Notes under the pieces: generated by a model
Database searches by the model: none
Seen by the model: only the letters and a program-made list of their open reading frames with translations
What the model was told of the DNA's origin: nothing
Part shown: in pieces, positions 19,389-27,888 of the stretch
Position numbering within the stretch: position 1 is the stretch's first letter
How the letters are laid out: every line of letters starts with the position of its first letter
Assembly: GCA_005792355.1 (NCBI GenBank)
Contig: SXSC01000254.1
Coordinates: 1-36,701, forward strand
Length of the DNA: 36,701 bases
Reading direction: 5' to 3'
Origin: Opitutaceae bacterium
GTDB taxonomy: Bacteria > Verrucomicrobiota > Verrucomicrobiia > Opitutales > Opitutaceae
Program-made: the position numbers and the translations under genes

Positions 19389-21461
19389 ATGAACTCCCCC
19401 CTCCGCCGCCGTCTCCTCCCTTGCTGGCTCGCGCTTGGGCTGGCCCGCGCCGCTGACACCGCGCCGCAGTCCACCAACGAGGAAGTCGTCCAGCTCTCAG
19501 CCTTCGAGGTCTCTACCAAGCAGGACGAGGGCTATCGCTCTAACAATTCCGCCTCGGGCAACAAGACCGGCACCGCCATCCGCGAGACACCGCAGTCAAT
19601 TCAGATCGTGAATCAGAGTTTCATGGACGACCTGCAGGCCCGCTCGGTGGCCGACGCCCTCGCCTACACCAGCGGCCTCACCGAGGGGCAGAACTCCCGT
19701 GGCGATCGCTTCGAGATCCGCGGCTTCACAACGGGAATTCCCTTTAAGAATGGTTTTCGCGACACGGGTCGCGCCCCGCGCGACACCGCCAACTTCGACC
19801 GCATCGAAGTCGCCAAGGGCCCGGCCTCCGTGATCTTCAGCCGCACTTCGGCCGGCGGGGCCGTCAACATTCTCACGAAGCTTCCCCAACGGCGCCGCTT
19901 CGCCGAGGCCAGCGCCACCTGGGGTGGCAACGACTACTACCGCGGCACCCTCGACGTCACCGGTCCGCTCGCGAGCGACAAGATGCTCTACCGCGTGAAT
20001 GTCGCCTGGCAGGACTCCGGCAGTTTCCGCGATCACGGTTTCATCCATCGGCTCTTTTTCACGCCCGCGATAAGCGTGATTCTCGGACCGCGCACCCGGC
20101 TCAACCTCGAGTTTGAGTATCTCTACGACCGGCGCGTGAATGACGGCGGATTGGTCGCCGTCGGCAACCGCGTCGTCAAGATGCCCGCCAACACCTTCTA
20201 CGGCGATCCCGACGACGTGAACAGCACCTGGCAATACGCCGGCCGCTACGAACTGCTCCACACGTTCGCTTCCGGCCTCGCCTTGCGCCACGCCCTGCGG
20301 ATCAACCAGACAAACGAGAAGGGCTTCGACACGCAGTTCAACGCCGTCAACGCCACCACCAGCGTGCTTACCCGCACCCGCCGCTGGCTCAACGCCGAGC
20401 AGGTGGACAACTTTTACACGCAGACCGAGGTCAGCTACGAACTGCGCGGCGCCGGCGGCCGGCACAAGCTCCTCGCCGGATTGGAAATCGGCCGCAACTA
20501 CGACGGCGGCCTCACGAACTTCGCGCCGCTCACCGCGACCAACGTGCTCAACCCCCAACGCGGCGTCACCGGCACCTTTGTCAACAACAGCTGGAATTCC
20601 ACTGCCATCTGGTATGACGAGTATTTCGTGCAGGATCAGTTTTTCTGTTTCGACGACAAGCTGACGCTCGTCGCCGGTGCCCGCCTCGCACGCTTTGCCT
20701 CCTACTCGACCAACAAGCGCACCGGCGTCAAAACCGACACGTCCGGCACGAGTCCCAATCCCCGCTTCGGCGCGGTCTGGCTGCCGCGCGACAACGTCTC
20801 CGTCTTCGCCAACTTCTCGGATATCGTCGCCAATGCCACCAACGTGAATCCCGACGGCTCGACGCTCAAACCCGTCGAGTCCGCGATCAAGGAAATCGGT
20901 GCGCGGGTGGACATTTTTCGCCGCCGAATCGCCGTCACCGGCGGTTTCTACGAGCTGATCAACGCCAACACGCTGAACCCCGACCCGCTGCGGCCGGGTT
21001 TCCGCGTCGAGACCGGCCAGCAACGCACCCGCGGCCTCGAGTTTGATTTCGTCGGCCGCGTCCTCCCTGGGTGGCAGGTGATCGGCTCGGCAAACTTCAC
21101 GCGCGGTGTCGTCACGAAGGACCTCGTCAATCCCGCCGGCAACCGACTGGCCAACACGCCCGCCCGCACCTACAGCGTGTGGAACCGTTACCAATTCAGC
21201 GACGGAACACTCAAGGGCCTGGGCGCGGGCCTCGGCGTCATCGCGGTCGGCGGCCGCTTCGGCGATGTCGCCAACACGTTTTACATCCCCGCCTATGTGC
21301 GCTTCGACGCCTCGCTCAGTTACCGCCAGAAAACCTGGGACGTGTCGCTCAACGCGCAAAATCTCGCCGACCAGGACTACGTGCGCACCGCTTCCGGCCG
21401 GCTGTCCATCCGCCCTGGCAGCCCGCGCGATTTTTCGCTGCGCCTGCGCCGCCGGCTTTGA
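19389..21461 (+). CDS. TonB-dependent receptor
   Basis: A 690-residue outer-membrane receptor opening the second receptor-sulfatase-sulfatase module. The ATG at 19389 gives a signal peptide of about 22 residues (RRLLPCWLALGLARA). It is followed by VVQLSAFEVSTKQDEGY and a plug of the siderophore-receptor type: AIRETPQSIQIVNQSFMDD, ADALAYTSGL, EIRGF, FDRIEVAKGPASVIFSRTSAGGAVN. The upstream in-frame ATG at 19317 would overlap the sulfatase end and bury the signal peptide. The C-terminus is RDFSLRLRRRL and lacks the usual terminal Phe, a small oddity for a barrel protein. The ligand is presumably an oligosaccharide, judging by the flanking sulfatases. Confidence 0.88.
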   Translation: MNSPLRRRLLPCWLALGLARAADTAPQSTNEEVVQLSAFEVSTKQDEGYRSNNSASGNKTGTAIRETPQSIQIVNQSFMDDLQARSVADALAYTSGLTEGQNSRGDRFEIRGFTTGIPFKNGFRDTGRAPRDTANFDRIEVAKGPASVIFSRTSAGGAVNILTKLPQRRRFAEASATWGGNDYYRGTLDVTGPLASDKMLYRVNVAWQDSGSFRDHGFIHRLFFTPAISVILGPRTRLNLEFEYLYDRRVNDGGLVAVGNRVVKMPANTFYGDPDDVNSTWQYAGRYELLHTFASGLALRHALRINQTNEKGFDTQFNAVNATTSVLTRTRRWLNAEQVDNFYTQTEVSYELRGAGGRHKLLAGLEIGRNYDGGLTNFAPLTATNVLNPQRGVTGTFVNNSWNSTAIWYDEYFVQDQFFCFDDKLTLVAGARLARFASYSTNKRTGVKTDTSGTSPNPRFGAVWLPRDNVSVFANFSDIVANATNVNPDGSTLKPVESAIKEIGARVDIFRRRIAVTGGFYELINANTLNPDPLRPGFRVETGQQRTRGLEFDFVGRVLPGWQVIGSANFTRGVVTKDLVNPAGNRLANTPARTYSVWNRYQFSDGTLKGLGAGLGVIAVGGRFGDVANTFYIPAYVRFDASLSYRQKTWDVSLNAQNLADQDYVRTASGRLSIRPGSPRDFSLRLRRRL

Positions 21462-21533
21462 CGCCCCAATCCCTGCACTCTCGCTCTTGTTTAAATCCGC
21501 CCTCGCCTTCGTTCCCTTTCACGCTTCACCACC

Positions 21534-23093
21534 ATGAGACTCCATCGCCTCCGCGCCGTGACACTCGGCCTCCTGTTCCTCTCCTGCGGTGCCCTCGGGC
21601 TGCGGGCCGCCACGCCCCAGAAGCCCAACATTCTCTTCATCGCCGTCGACGACCTGCGCCCGGAATTCGGCGCGTACGGCAAGGACTATATCAAGAGCCC
21701 CAACCTCGACCGGATCGCCAGGGCAGGCATCACGTTCAACCGCTCCTATTGCCAGCAGGCCGTCTGCTCGCCGACGCGCTCAAGCCTGCTGACCGGTACG
21801 CGGCCCGACACCACCAAGGTCTGGGATCTCGTGACACATTTTCGCGACGCGCTGCCGAACGTCGTGACGCTCCCGCAGCACTTCAAGAACCACGGGTATT
21901 TCGTCCAGGGCATGGGCAAAATCTACCACGGCAGCCTGGATGACCCGCGCAGTTGGTCCGTGCCGTGGGTCACGCCGAAGGCCGACACCTATGCGCTGCC
22001 GGAGAATGTCAAACTCAACGAACGCCGCTACGGCGTCGAACCTGCCGGCGACAATGCCCCCGCGGGCAAAGCCAAGGGCAAAGGAAAAAAAGCCGCGAAG
22101 GACGCCGATGCCGCGCCCTCGCAAAAGAACATCCGCGGCCCGGCCTTCGAGGGCGCCGAGGTGCCGGACAACTATTTCCAAGACGGCAGGGTGGCCGACC
22201 TCGCCGTTTCCACGCTCCGCGACATCAGCAAGAAATCGGAACCGTTCTTCCTCGCCGTTGGTTTCGTCAAGCCGCACCTGCCGTTCATCGCGCCGAAAAA
22301 ATATTGGGACCTCTACGACCCGGCGAAAATCCAGCTCGCCCCGAACAAGTTCCGTCCGAAAGACGCACCCGACTACACCATCCTCCCCGGCGGCGAGTTG
22401 CGGAATTACTTCGGCATTCCCGATGGCTCCATCCCCGACGACCTCGCGCGTCAGCTCAAGCACGGCTACTACGCCGCGATCAGCTACATGGACGCCCAGG
22501 TCGGCAAGTTGCTCGATGAACTCGACCGGCTCGACCTGCGCAAGAACACCATCGTGATCCTCTGGGGCGACCACGGTTGGAAACTCGGCGAACACGATGC
22601 GTGGTGCAAACACACCAACACCGAAAACGACACGAACACCGCGCTCCTGCTCTCCGTGCCCGGCATGAAAAACGCCGGCGCCAAGACGAACTCCATCGTC
22701 GAATTCGTCGACATCTATCCCACTCTCGCCGAACTCGCCGGCCTGCCGCTGCCCTCGCACCTCGAAGGCGCCAGCTTCATGCCGTTGCTCGAAGATCCGA
22801 AGCGATCGTGGAAATCCGCGGCCTTCAGCCAGTATCCGCGCACCGCCGGCAAATCGAACAGCGGCGCCTTGATGGGCTACGCCATGCGCACCGAACGCTA
22901 CCGCTTCGTCGTGTGGGTCGGGCGCAACGATCACACCAAAGTCGACGCGATCGAGCTCTACGATCACCAGACCGACCCGCAGGAGAACACCAATGTGGCG
23001 AAGCTCCCGGCCAACGCCGCGCTCGTCGGGCAGTTGATGGCCCAGTGGAAAAAGGGCTGGCAGGGCGCGCTGCCGCGCGTCGCCGGTCGCTGA
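21534..23093 (+). CDS. Secreted sulfatase, iduronate-2-sulfatase-like
   Basis: A 519-residue sulfatase with a signal peptide (residues about 1-26). Active-site elements: D39-D40 (FIAVDDLRPEFG), signature C78-S-P-T-R82 followed by SSLLTGTRPDTT, GMGKIYHG, FVKPHLPF and ILWGDHGWKLGEHDAW. The VDDLRP, KPHLPF and DHGWKLGEH pattern is that of iduronate-2-sulfatase-like enzymes (S1_7 group), which in known cases act on uronate-containing glycans. An odd Lys/Ala/Gly-rich insert lies at about residues 176-198, between the active-site blocks. The gene follows the receptor by 72 bp and precedes the next sulfatase by 12 bp. A role on a sulfated uronate polymer fits with uxuA, but the exact position-specificity cannot be read. 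Confidence 0.9.
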   Translation: MRLHRLRAVTLGLLFLSCGALGLRAATPQKPNILFIAVDDLRPEFGAYGKDYIKSPNLDRIARAGITFNRSYCQQAVCSPTRSSLLTGTRPDTTKVWDLVTHFRDALPNVVTLPQHFKNHGYFVQGMGKIYHGSLDDPRSWSVPWVTPKADTYALPENVKLNERRYGVEPAGDNAPAGKAKGKGKKAAKDADAAPSQKNIRGPAFEGAEVPDNYFQDGRVADLAVSTLRDISKKSEPFFLAVGFVKPHLPFIAPKKYWDLYDPAKIQLAPNKFRPKDAPDYTILPGGELRNYFGIPDGSIPDDLARQLKHGYYAAISYMDAQVGKLLDELDRLDLRKNTIVILWGDHGWKLGEHDAWCKHTNTENDTNTALLLSVPGMKNAGAKTNSIVEFVDIYPTLAELAGLPLPSHLEGASFMPLLEDPKRSWKSAAFSQYPRTAGKSNSGALMGYAMRTERYRFVVWVGRNDHTKVDAIELYDHQTDPQENTNVAKLPANAALVGQLMAQWKKGWQGALPRVAGR

Positions 23094-23105
23094 AAAGCCA
23101 ACCCC

Positions 23106-24590
23106 ATGAAGCTCCCCCTCCTCCGTCTCCTCGCCCTCGCGCTTCTCGTCGTCACCGCCGGGCGCGGCGCGGATGAAAAACTTGGCTCCGCCCCGCCGGC
23201 CGCCGCTTCGCCCCGCCCTCCCGCGGTGAGTGCGGCGAACCCCAACGTGCTGTTCGTCGTCGTCGACGATCTGAATCTGTCGCTCGGCTGCTACGGCGAC
23301 CGCGTCGTGAAATCACCCCACCTCGATCGGCTCGCCGCGCGCGGCGTGCGTTTTGATCGCGCCTACGCGCAATACACCCTCTGCAACCCGAGCCGCGCGT
23401 CTTTCCTCAGCGGCCGCCGCCCGGAAACCACCGGTATCTACATTTTGGGCACGCCCGTCCGCACCGCCCTGCCCGCCGCCGTGATGCTGCCGCAGTTCTT
23501 CCGGCAACAGGGCTACTACACCGCCGGCGTCGGAAAGATTTTCCACAACCCCAGGACCAGCGACCCCGCCTCCTGGGATCGTTACGAGGATGGCGCGGGC
23601 GAGGACGACGGGGAGAAGGCCGCCATCGCCGCCCGCTACGGCGGGGGCGACGGCCGCCCGCGCTGGTCTGTGCTCCCGGGCGACGGTTCCAAAACCCGCG
23701 ACGGTCTCAACGCCCGCTCCATTCAAACCCTGGTCGCCGAAAAAGCCGCGGAGAAAAAACCCTTCTTCCTCGCGCTCGGCCTCCACAAACCACACCTGCC
23801 CTGGACCGCACCGGAGCGCTTCTTCGATCTGTATCCCGACGGCAGCGTCAACGCACCGGCCGATCCCGCGATGCGCGACATTCCCGCCATCGCCCTCCAG
23901 ACCGAACTTTCCGGTTTCGAGCAACCCGCGACACGCGCCGGGGCCATTCGCGCCTACTACGCGTGCATCTCGTTTATCGATCACCAGCTCGGCCTCGTGC
24001 TCGACGAACTCGACCGCCGCGACCTCTGGAAAAACACGCTCGTCGTATTCTTCAGCGACCACGGCTTCCACCTCGGCGACCATGGCGGTCTCTGGGCAAA
24101 ACTCAGCGCCTTCGACGCCTCGACCCGTGTGCCGCTCATTTTCGCCGGCGCCGGAGTGCCCGCGGGCCGCGCGGTCGCCACGCCCGTCGAGTTGCTCGAT
24201 GTGTATCCGACGCTGGTCGATCTCGCTGGTTTTGCGGCGCCGCCGGGTCTGGAGGGGAGGTCGCTTCGGCCCCTTTTCTCCAACCCCGACACCTCCGGTC
24301 ATGCCCGCAGCCTCGTCTATCACTACGATGTGGCGGGCAAGCGCGACGTCGCCGGCCGCACGGTGATTGGCCCGCAGTGGCGTTACACTGAATGGGACGG
24401 CGGCACCGCCGGGCGCGAGTTCTATTGGCGTCCGGACGATCCCGCCGAATACCGCAATCGGGCCGCCGATCCCGCACTCGCCGCATCGGTCCAGACGGCG
24501 GCCGCCCTCCTGCGGGCCGCCTCGTCGCCGAAACCCGGCCCCGCCAACCGCCCGCGCGCGCTCGACCCCGACGGCCGCGCCAAAAAGTAG
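23106..24590 (+). CDS. Secreted sulfatase, iduronate-2-sulfatase-like
   Basis: A 494-residue sulfatase. The signal peptide (about residues 1-22, LLRLLALALLVVTAGRGA) is followed by a Pro/Ala-rich spacer to residue 45. Active-site elements: D54-D55 (FVVVDDLNLSLGCYG), signature C93-N-P-S-R97 followed by ASFLSGRRPETTG, GVGKIFHN, GLHKPHLPW and FFSDHGFHLGDHGGLWAK. These features group it with iduronate-2-sulfatase-like/choline-sulfatase-like enzymes and with its upstream neighbour, from which it differs too much to be a recent copy. It is the last gene of the second module; the next gene converges on it. No Shine-Dalgarno-like sequence precedes the start, so coupling to the upstream stop 12 bp away may drive translation. 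Confidence 0.9.
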   Translation: MKLPLLRLLALALLVVTAGRGADEKLGSAPPAAASPRPPAVSAANPNVLFVVVDDLNLSLGCYGDRVVKSPHLDRLAARGVRFDRAYAQYTLCNPSRASFLSGRRPETTGIYILGTPVRTALPAAVMLPQFFRQQGYYTAGVGKIFHNPRTSDPASWDRYEDGAGEDDGEKAAIAARYGGGDGRPRWSVLPGDGSKTRDGLNARSIQTLVAEKAAEKKPFFLALGLHKPHLPWTAPERFFDLYPDGSVNAPADPAMRDIPAIALQTELSGFEQPATRAGAIRAYYACISFIDHQLGLVLDELDRRDLWKNTLVVFFSDHGFHLGDHGGLWAKLSAFDASTRVPLIFAGAGVPAGRAVATPVELLDVYPTLVDLAGFAAPPGLEGRSLRPLFSNPDTSGHARSLVYHYDVAGKRDVAGRTVIGPQWRYTEWDGGTAGREFYWRPDDPAEYRNRAADPALAASVQTAAALLRAASSPKPGPANRPRALDPDGRAKK

Positions 24591-24682
24591 GCGGCCGCTT
24601 TGGCGGACGCGAAACTTCCTGCCGTCGGCCGGCCTCGACGGGGTCACCTCCTGATCGGCGGATTTCCCCAACCCCAGAAGCG

Positions 24683-26104
24683 TCAGTACGCCGTCGATGG
24701 CGGCCGCGCGATCTGCCAGAGCGTCCGGGCCGTGATTTGCAGGTCGAGCCACACCGACCAGTGGGTGATGTAATGGACGTCCCAATACACGCGTCGGCTG
24801 AGCATTTCCTTTTCCAGCACTTCCCCGCGAAACCCCAGGCTCTGCGCCAGCCCGGTGATGCCCGGTTTCACCAGGTGGCGTGTCCGGTAGCCGCGCGTCT
24901 GCCGCCGGAATTCCTCGTCGAGGAGCGGCATGTAGGGCCGCGGACCAACCACGCTCATGTGTCCGGCGAGCACGTTCCAAAACTGCGGAAATTCATCCAA
25001 GCTGTGCCGGCGCAAGAACCGGCCGAAGGGGAAAATCCGCTCATCCTCGCTGGTCGCCTGCTGGGACTCCGCCGCGGCATCTTCCGCCCCGACGCGCATG
25101 GAGCGGAATTTCAGCATCGGGAAAATCTCGCCCCGCTGGCCCCGCCGCTCGCGCACGTGCAACAGCGGCCCCGGCGCCTGGGTCCGCTGCCGGAGCCACA
25201 CCCAGACGCACAGCGGCGGCAGCAGGATCAGCACGACCGGCAACGCGAGCGCCACATCGTAGCCTCGCTTGAACAGCCGGTTGACCGGATCTTCCAGGGG
25301 CTCCTCTTGCAATGTATAAAAATGCCGGCCCTCTTCGACCAACGGAACGATTGGGTGCGTGTAGCGCTCAGCCAGATTATTGTGCATCAGCAGCCGGCAC
25401 CCGTGTTCCTGGCAAATTTCGATCACCTGGCGCGCCTCTTCGTCGGTCGCCGGCAGGCCCAGCAGCACCACCTGCCCGATCGGACGCTCCGCCAGCACCC
25501 GCGGAAGATCCGCCTCCCGACCCAGGCACGGGACAAACGGGGAGGCGGAGTTTGCCGCCTCGGGATCGTCGGACAACAGGCCCACGGGATGAATCCCAAG
25601 CGGCTCCTTGCGGGCAATCCAGTCGTTGAGCCGCGCGAACGAGCTTACGCGACCGATGAACAAGGTCGGCAGCCGGTGCCCGCGTTGAAACACCATGCGG
25701 GCCAGCAGGCGCGGCAGCCGGGCGTTGATCCCCACCAGCCCCAGCCAGGACCACACCAAGAACGTGCCGAGAAAGAGCCGGCTGATACTGCGATCGAGGG
25801 TGGCAAACATCATCGAAAACGTCAGGAGCGCCACCAACGCCACCTGGCGCGCCGCCAGCCGCGCGGCGTCACCCGTGTCGAGCAGGTGAAACCGCGTCGC
25901 CAGCGCGGTCAGTTCCCGCCGGGAAATCGCCATGCCGGCCACCACGCAGAGAAAATAAGGCAGCAAGTTGACCTCCCGGCTGAGCCGCACGTACGGCACA
26001 TACCGCATGATCAGCTCCGCATAGACCCAGAAAAAGATGCTCACCCCCATCGTGGTGGCACCGGCATGGAGGTTGGCGAGTCCGCGCGCCCGGGTCGAAA
26101 TCAT
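24683..26104 (-). CDS. Polyprenyl-phosphate sugar transferase (exopolysaccharide initiation)
   Basis: A 473-residue membrane protein of the WcaJ/undecaprenyl-phosphate glycosyl-1-phosphate transferase type, which loads the first sugar phosphate onto the lipid carrier for exopolysaccharide or capsule assembly. Residues about 15-135 hold four to five predicted membrane spans, then a nucleotide-fold-like middle part (about 145-250). From about 275 comes the bacterial sugar transferase domain: LFKRGYDVALALPVVLILLP, PMLKFRSMR (KFRSM at 332-336), FLRRHSLDEFPQFWNVLAG and MSVVGPRP (to 390). Full-length family members are about 460-480 residues. It stands alone, with no glycosyltransferase or export genes beside it, and converges with the sulfatase cluster. 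Which sugar it transfers is not visible. Confidence 0.9.
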   Translation of the reverse strand: MISTRARGLANLHAGATTMGVSIFFWVYAELIMRYVPYVRLSREVNLLPYFLCVVAGMAISRRELTALATRFHLLDTGDAARLAARQVALVALLTFSMMFATLDRSISRLFLGTFLVWSWLGLVGINARLPRLLARMVFQRGHRLPTLFIGRVSSFARLNDWIARKEPLGIHPVGLLSDDPEAANSASPFVPCLGREADLPRVLAERPIGQVVLLGLPATDEEARQVIEICQEHGCRLLMHNNLAERYTHPIVPLVEEGRHFYTLQEEPLEDPVNRLFKRGYDVALALPVVLILLPPLCVWVWLRQRTQAPGPLLHVRERRGQRGEIFPMLKFRSMRVGAEDAAAESQQATSEDERIFPFGRFLRRHSLDEFPQFWNVLAGHMSVVGPRPYMPLLDEEFRRQTRGYRTRHLVKPGITGLAQSLGFRGEVLEKEMLSRRVYWDVHYITHWSVWLDLQITARTLWQIARPPSTAY

Positions 26105-26258
26105 TGGCGCGGAGTTTAGGCGGGAGGACCCCGGACTGGCAAGCGGCGGTTGCGGTCATACCCGATCGGGCGTCGCCCCCCGCCGCTGGACGCGACGCGG
26201 TCCAAACGTCGCCTGGCTCCGCGAACTTCGCGACCACCGTGTTTCAACTGCTCCGCCG

Positions 26259-27611
26259 TCACTTCGCCGCGCCCGCACCGACGATCGGCTGCGTCCACGC
26301 CGTCTCATGCTCGCCGTCCACGCTGCCGTTTACCTTGGGTTTCGAGGAAACGATCTTGGCCCGCACGTAAATCTCGTCGCCCCGTAAAACGTACTCCGCA
26401 TTTCGGCCCTTCACCTCAGCCAGCACCGTGCCCACGTCCTTGCTATACCGGCGATGTGGCAGTGTGCGCCGCGGCTGGGACTCGCCGGTCGGGGCCGTGA
26501 GTTCCACGCTCGTCCGATCGAAACCGCGGCGCGTGCCGATGAACTGCGTCACATACGTCACGCCCGGTTCCGTTTTCATCTCCACCGCCAGGCGCGCCGG
26601 GGTGCGGCGCAGCTCCGTGAGGATCACTCCCGACGTGGCATAAAATTCACCCTCTTCCATCGCCCGGATGATCGACTCCGCCGTCAGATGCCGGGCCCGC
26701 ACCATGATCCAGCCGCGCCCGGCGTTGCTCTGGCCCAGGCCAATCTTGTGATAGTTGTGCGAATCGTCGACGCCCACTCCGAACACGGGGTCGAGCTTCA
26801 ATTCCGCCAGGCGAAACGTCAGCATCGCATCCCACATTGCATCCATGCTGAGCCGCGTCGCGTCGCCGTCATTGTTGACTCCGGGATGACCGTTGTAGAC
26901 CTCAAAAAAACGCTCCCGCTCCACCTGCATCAGATCCTCCACGGTGTTTCCCCAGCGGAAGTTCGGATGGTTGATGTGGGCAATCATCGGCTGTCCCGTC
27001 TGCTCGCGCTGGGCGTAAACGTCGTCCAGCGTCCGGCGCATGACTTCGACTGCGGTGGCCGCCGAGTGAGGTTTGATGAATTCGCGCGGGTTGGTGACGT
27101 TGATGTGCACCGGTCCGCTCAATTCCGGGGCCGTCGCCGTCTTCGGGCGCGTCCACGTGCCGGTGATTTCCTCGCCGGGTATCATCAGGAATCGACCGGC
27201 CTCCTCGAGGAGCGAGCGATACTCCGCCAGCGGCTTCAGGCGCACTTCTTTTTTCGCACCGGTCTCGCGTTGTTCGACCCAGTCGGTGCCATAGCGCGCC
27301 AGATACTTTTGCAGCACCGCCCCGCCACCGCGCTGCACAACTTCACCCTTGATCGAAACCGGCTGCTTGATTTCGAACCAGCGCGTGCCGTCTTGCATCA
27401 CGTTGTGATCGGAAATTGCGAGAAAGTGATAGCCCTGCTGCTTGTACCAGTCCGCAATCATCTCGGGATAATCGTCGCCGTCGCTCCACAGTGAGTGCGT
27501 GTGCAGGTTGCCTTTGAACCAGCGGGCCGGCTCCGCGGCCGACGAGCCGGCGGCGAGGGCCAGGACGACGACGGCGGCAAGCGATGCAACGGAACAATGG
27601 CGGAGATTCAT
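26259..27611 (-). CDS. Secreted PHP-domain (putative metal phosphoesterase) protein
   Basis: A 450-residue protein with a signal peptide (residues 1-26, ALAAGSSAAEP) and a PHP metal-dependent phosphoesterase-like domain. The first motif is H37-T-H39 with Asp44 (GNLHTHSLWSDGD), the second is AISDHN (Asp68-His69), and further candidate ligands occur in IPGEEITG, IAHINHPNF and FGVGVDDSHNY. Secreted PHP-domain proteins of this size are common in Planctomycetota and Verrucomicrobiota, but their substrates are unknown. The final 100 residues look like a beta-rich add-on. It starts 278 bp from the transposase gene on the other strand, and its neighbour downstream on the same strand (the sugar transferase) is 154 bp away, so co-transcription is possible but not evident. 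Confidence 0.8.
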   Translation of the reverse strand: MNLRHCSVASLAAVVVLALAAGSSAAEPARWFKGNLHTHSLWSDGDDYPEMIADWYKQQGYHFLAISDHNVMQDGTRWFEIKQPVSIKGEVVQRGGGAVLQKYLARYGTDWVEQRETGAKKEVRLKPLAEYRSLLEEAGRFLMIPGEEITGTWTRPKTATAPELSGPVHINVTNPREFIKPHSAATAVEVMRRTLDDVYAQREQTGQPMIAHINHPNFRWGNTVEDLMQVERERFFEVYNGHPGVNNDGDATRLSMDAMWDAMLTFRLAELKLDPVFGVGVDDSHNYHKIGLGQSNAGRGWIMVRARHLTAESIIRAMEEGEFYATSGVILTELRRTPARLAVEMKTEPGVTYVTQFIGTRRGFDRTSVELTAPTGESQPRRTLPHRRYSKDVGTVLAEVKGRNAEYVLRGDEIYVRAKIVSSKPKVNGSVDGEHETAWTQPIVGAGAAK

Positions 27612-27775
27612 GGCAGCGGGGCTGGTTGGATTCGGAGGAGGAGCACGGTCGGAGGCTTGAGGCCGGCGGACAGCCCGCGGCGACCCGCTGAATTCCCCGG
27701 TTTGCCTGCAATGACAATCGAAAAGCGTGGCGCGTTGACTTCCTTTTGCTGCCGAACCAGCGACGGGCGGAAATT

Positions 27776-27822
27776 AAAGGGACAGGTCATTTAGGCTCGT
27801 TAGAGCGTTAAAGGGACAGGTC
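27776..27822 (+). repeat. Two AAAGGGACAGGTC repeats left of the transposase
   Basis: Identical 13-mers at 27776-27788 and 27810-27822, repeating every 34 bp. The same core is found on the far side of the transposase gene, so these mark the left edge of a REP-associated unit. They lie 67-113 bp ahead of the transposase start. Confidence 0.75.
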
Positions 27823-27838
27823 GATTATACCTTAATTC

Positions 27839-27848
27839 GGGTATACCC
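27839..27848. promoter_or_regulatory. GGGTATACCC palindrome ahead of transposase
   Basis: A perfect 10-bp palindrome 41-50 bp upstream of the transposase ATG. It could be a binding or folding signal for the transposase, or an operator. Nothing else identifies it. Confidence 0.4.
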
Positions 27849-27888
27849 ATCGCTGGCTAGGCGGACCCAAGAAGGCAGGTTCGGGCGT

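Noticed and set aside
19596..21359. 587-residue minus-strand open frame
   Set aside because: Antisense to the 19389 receptor; composition follows the third-codon GC bias of the real gene.
23313..24980. 555-residue minus-strand open frame
   Set aside because: Antisense to a sulfatase with intact active-site motifs, and overlaps the sugar transferase gene.
24392..26119. 575-residue plus-strand open frame
   Set aside because: Antisense to the sugar transferase, whose KFRSM and VVGPRP motifs are unmistakable.
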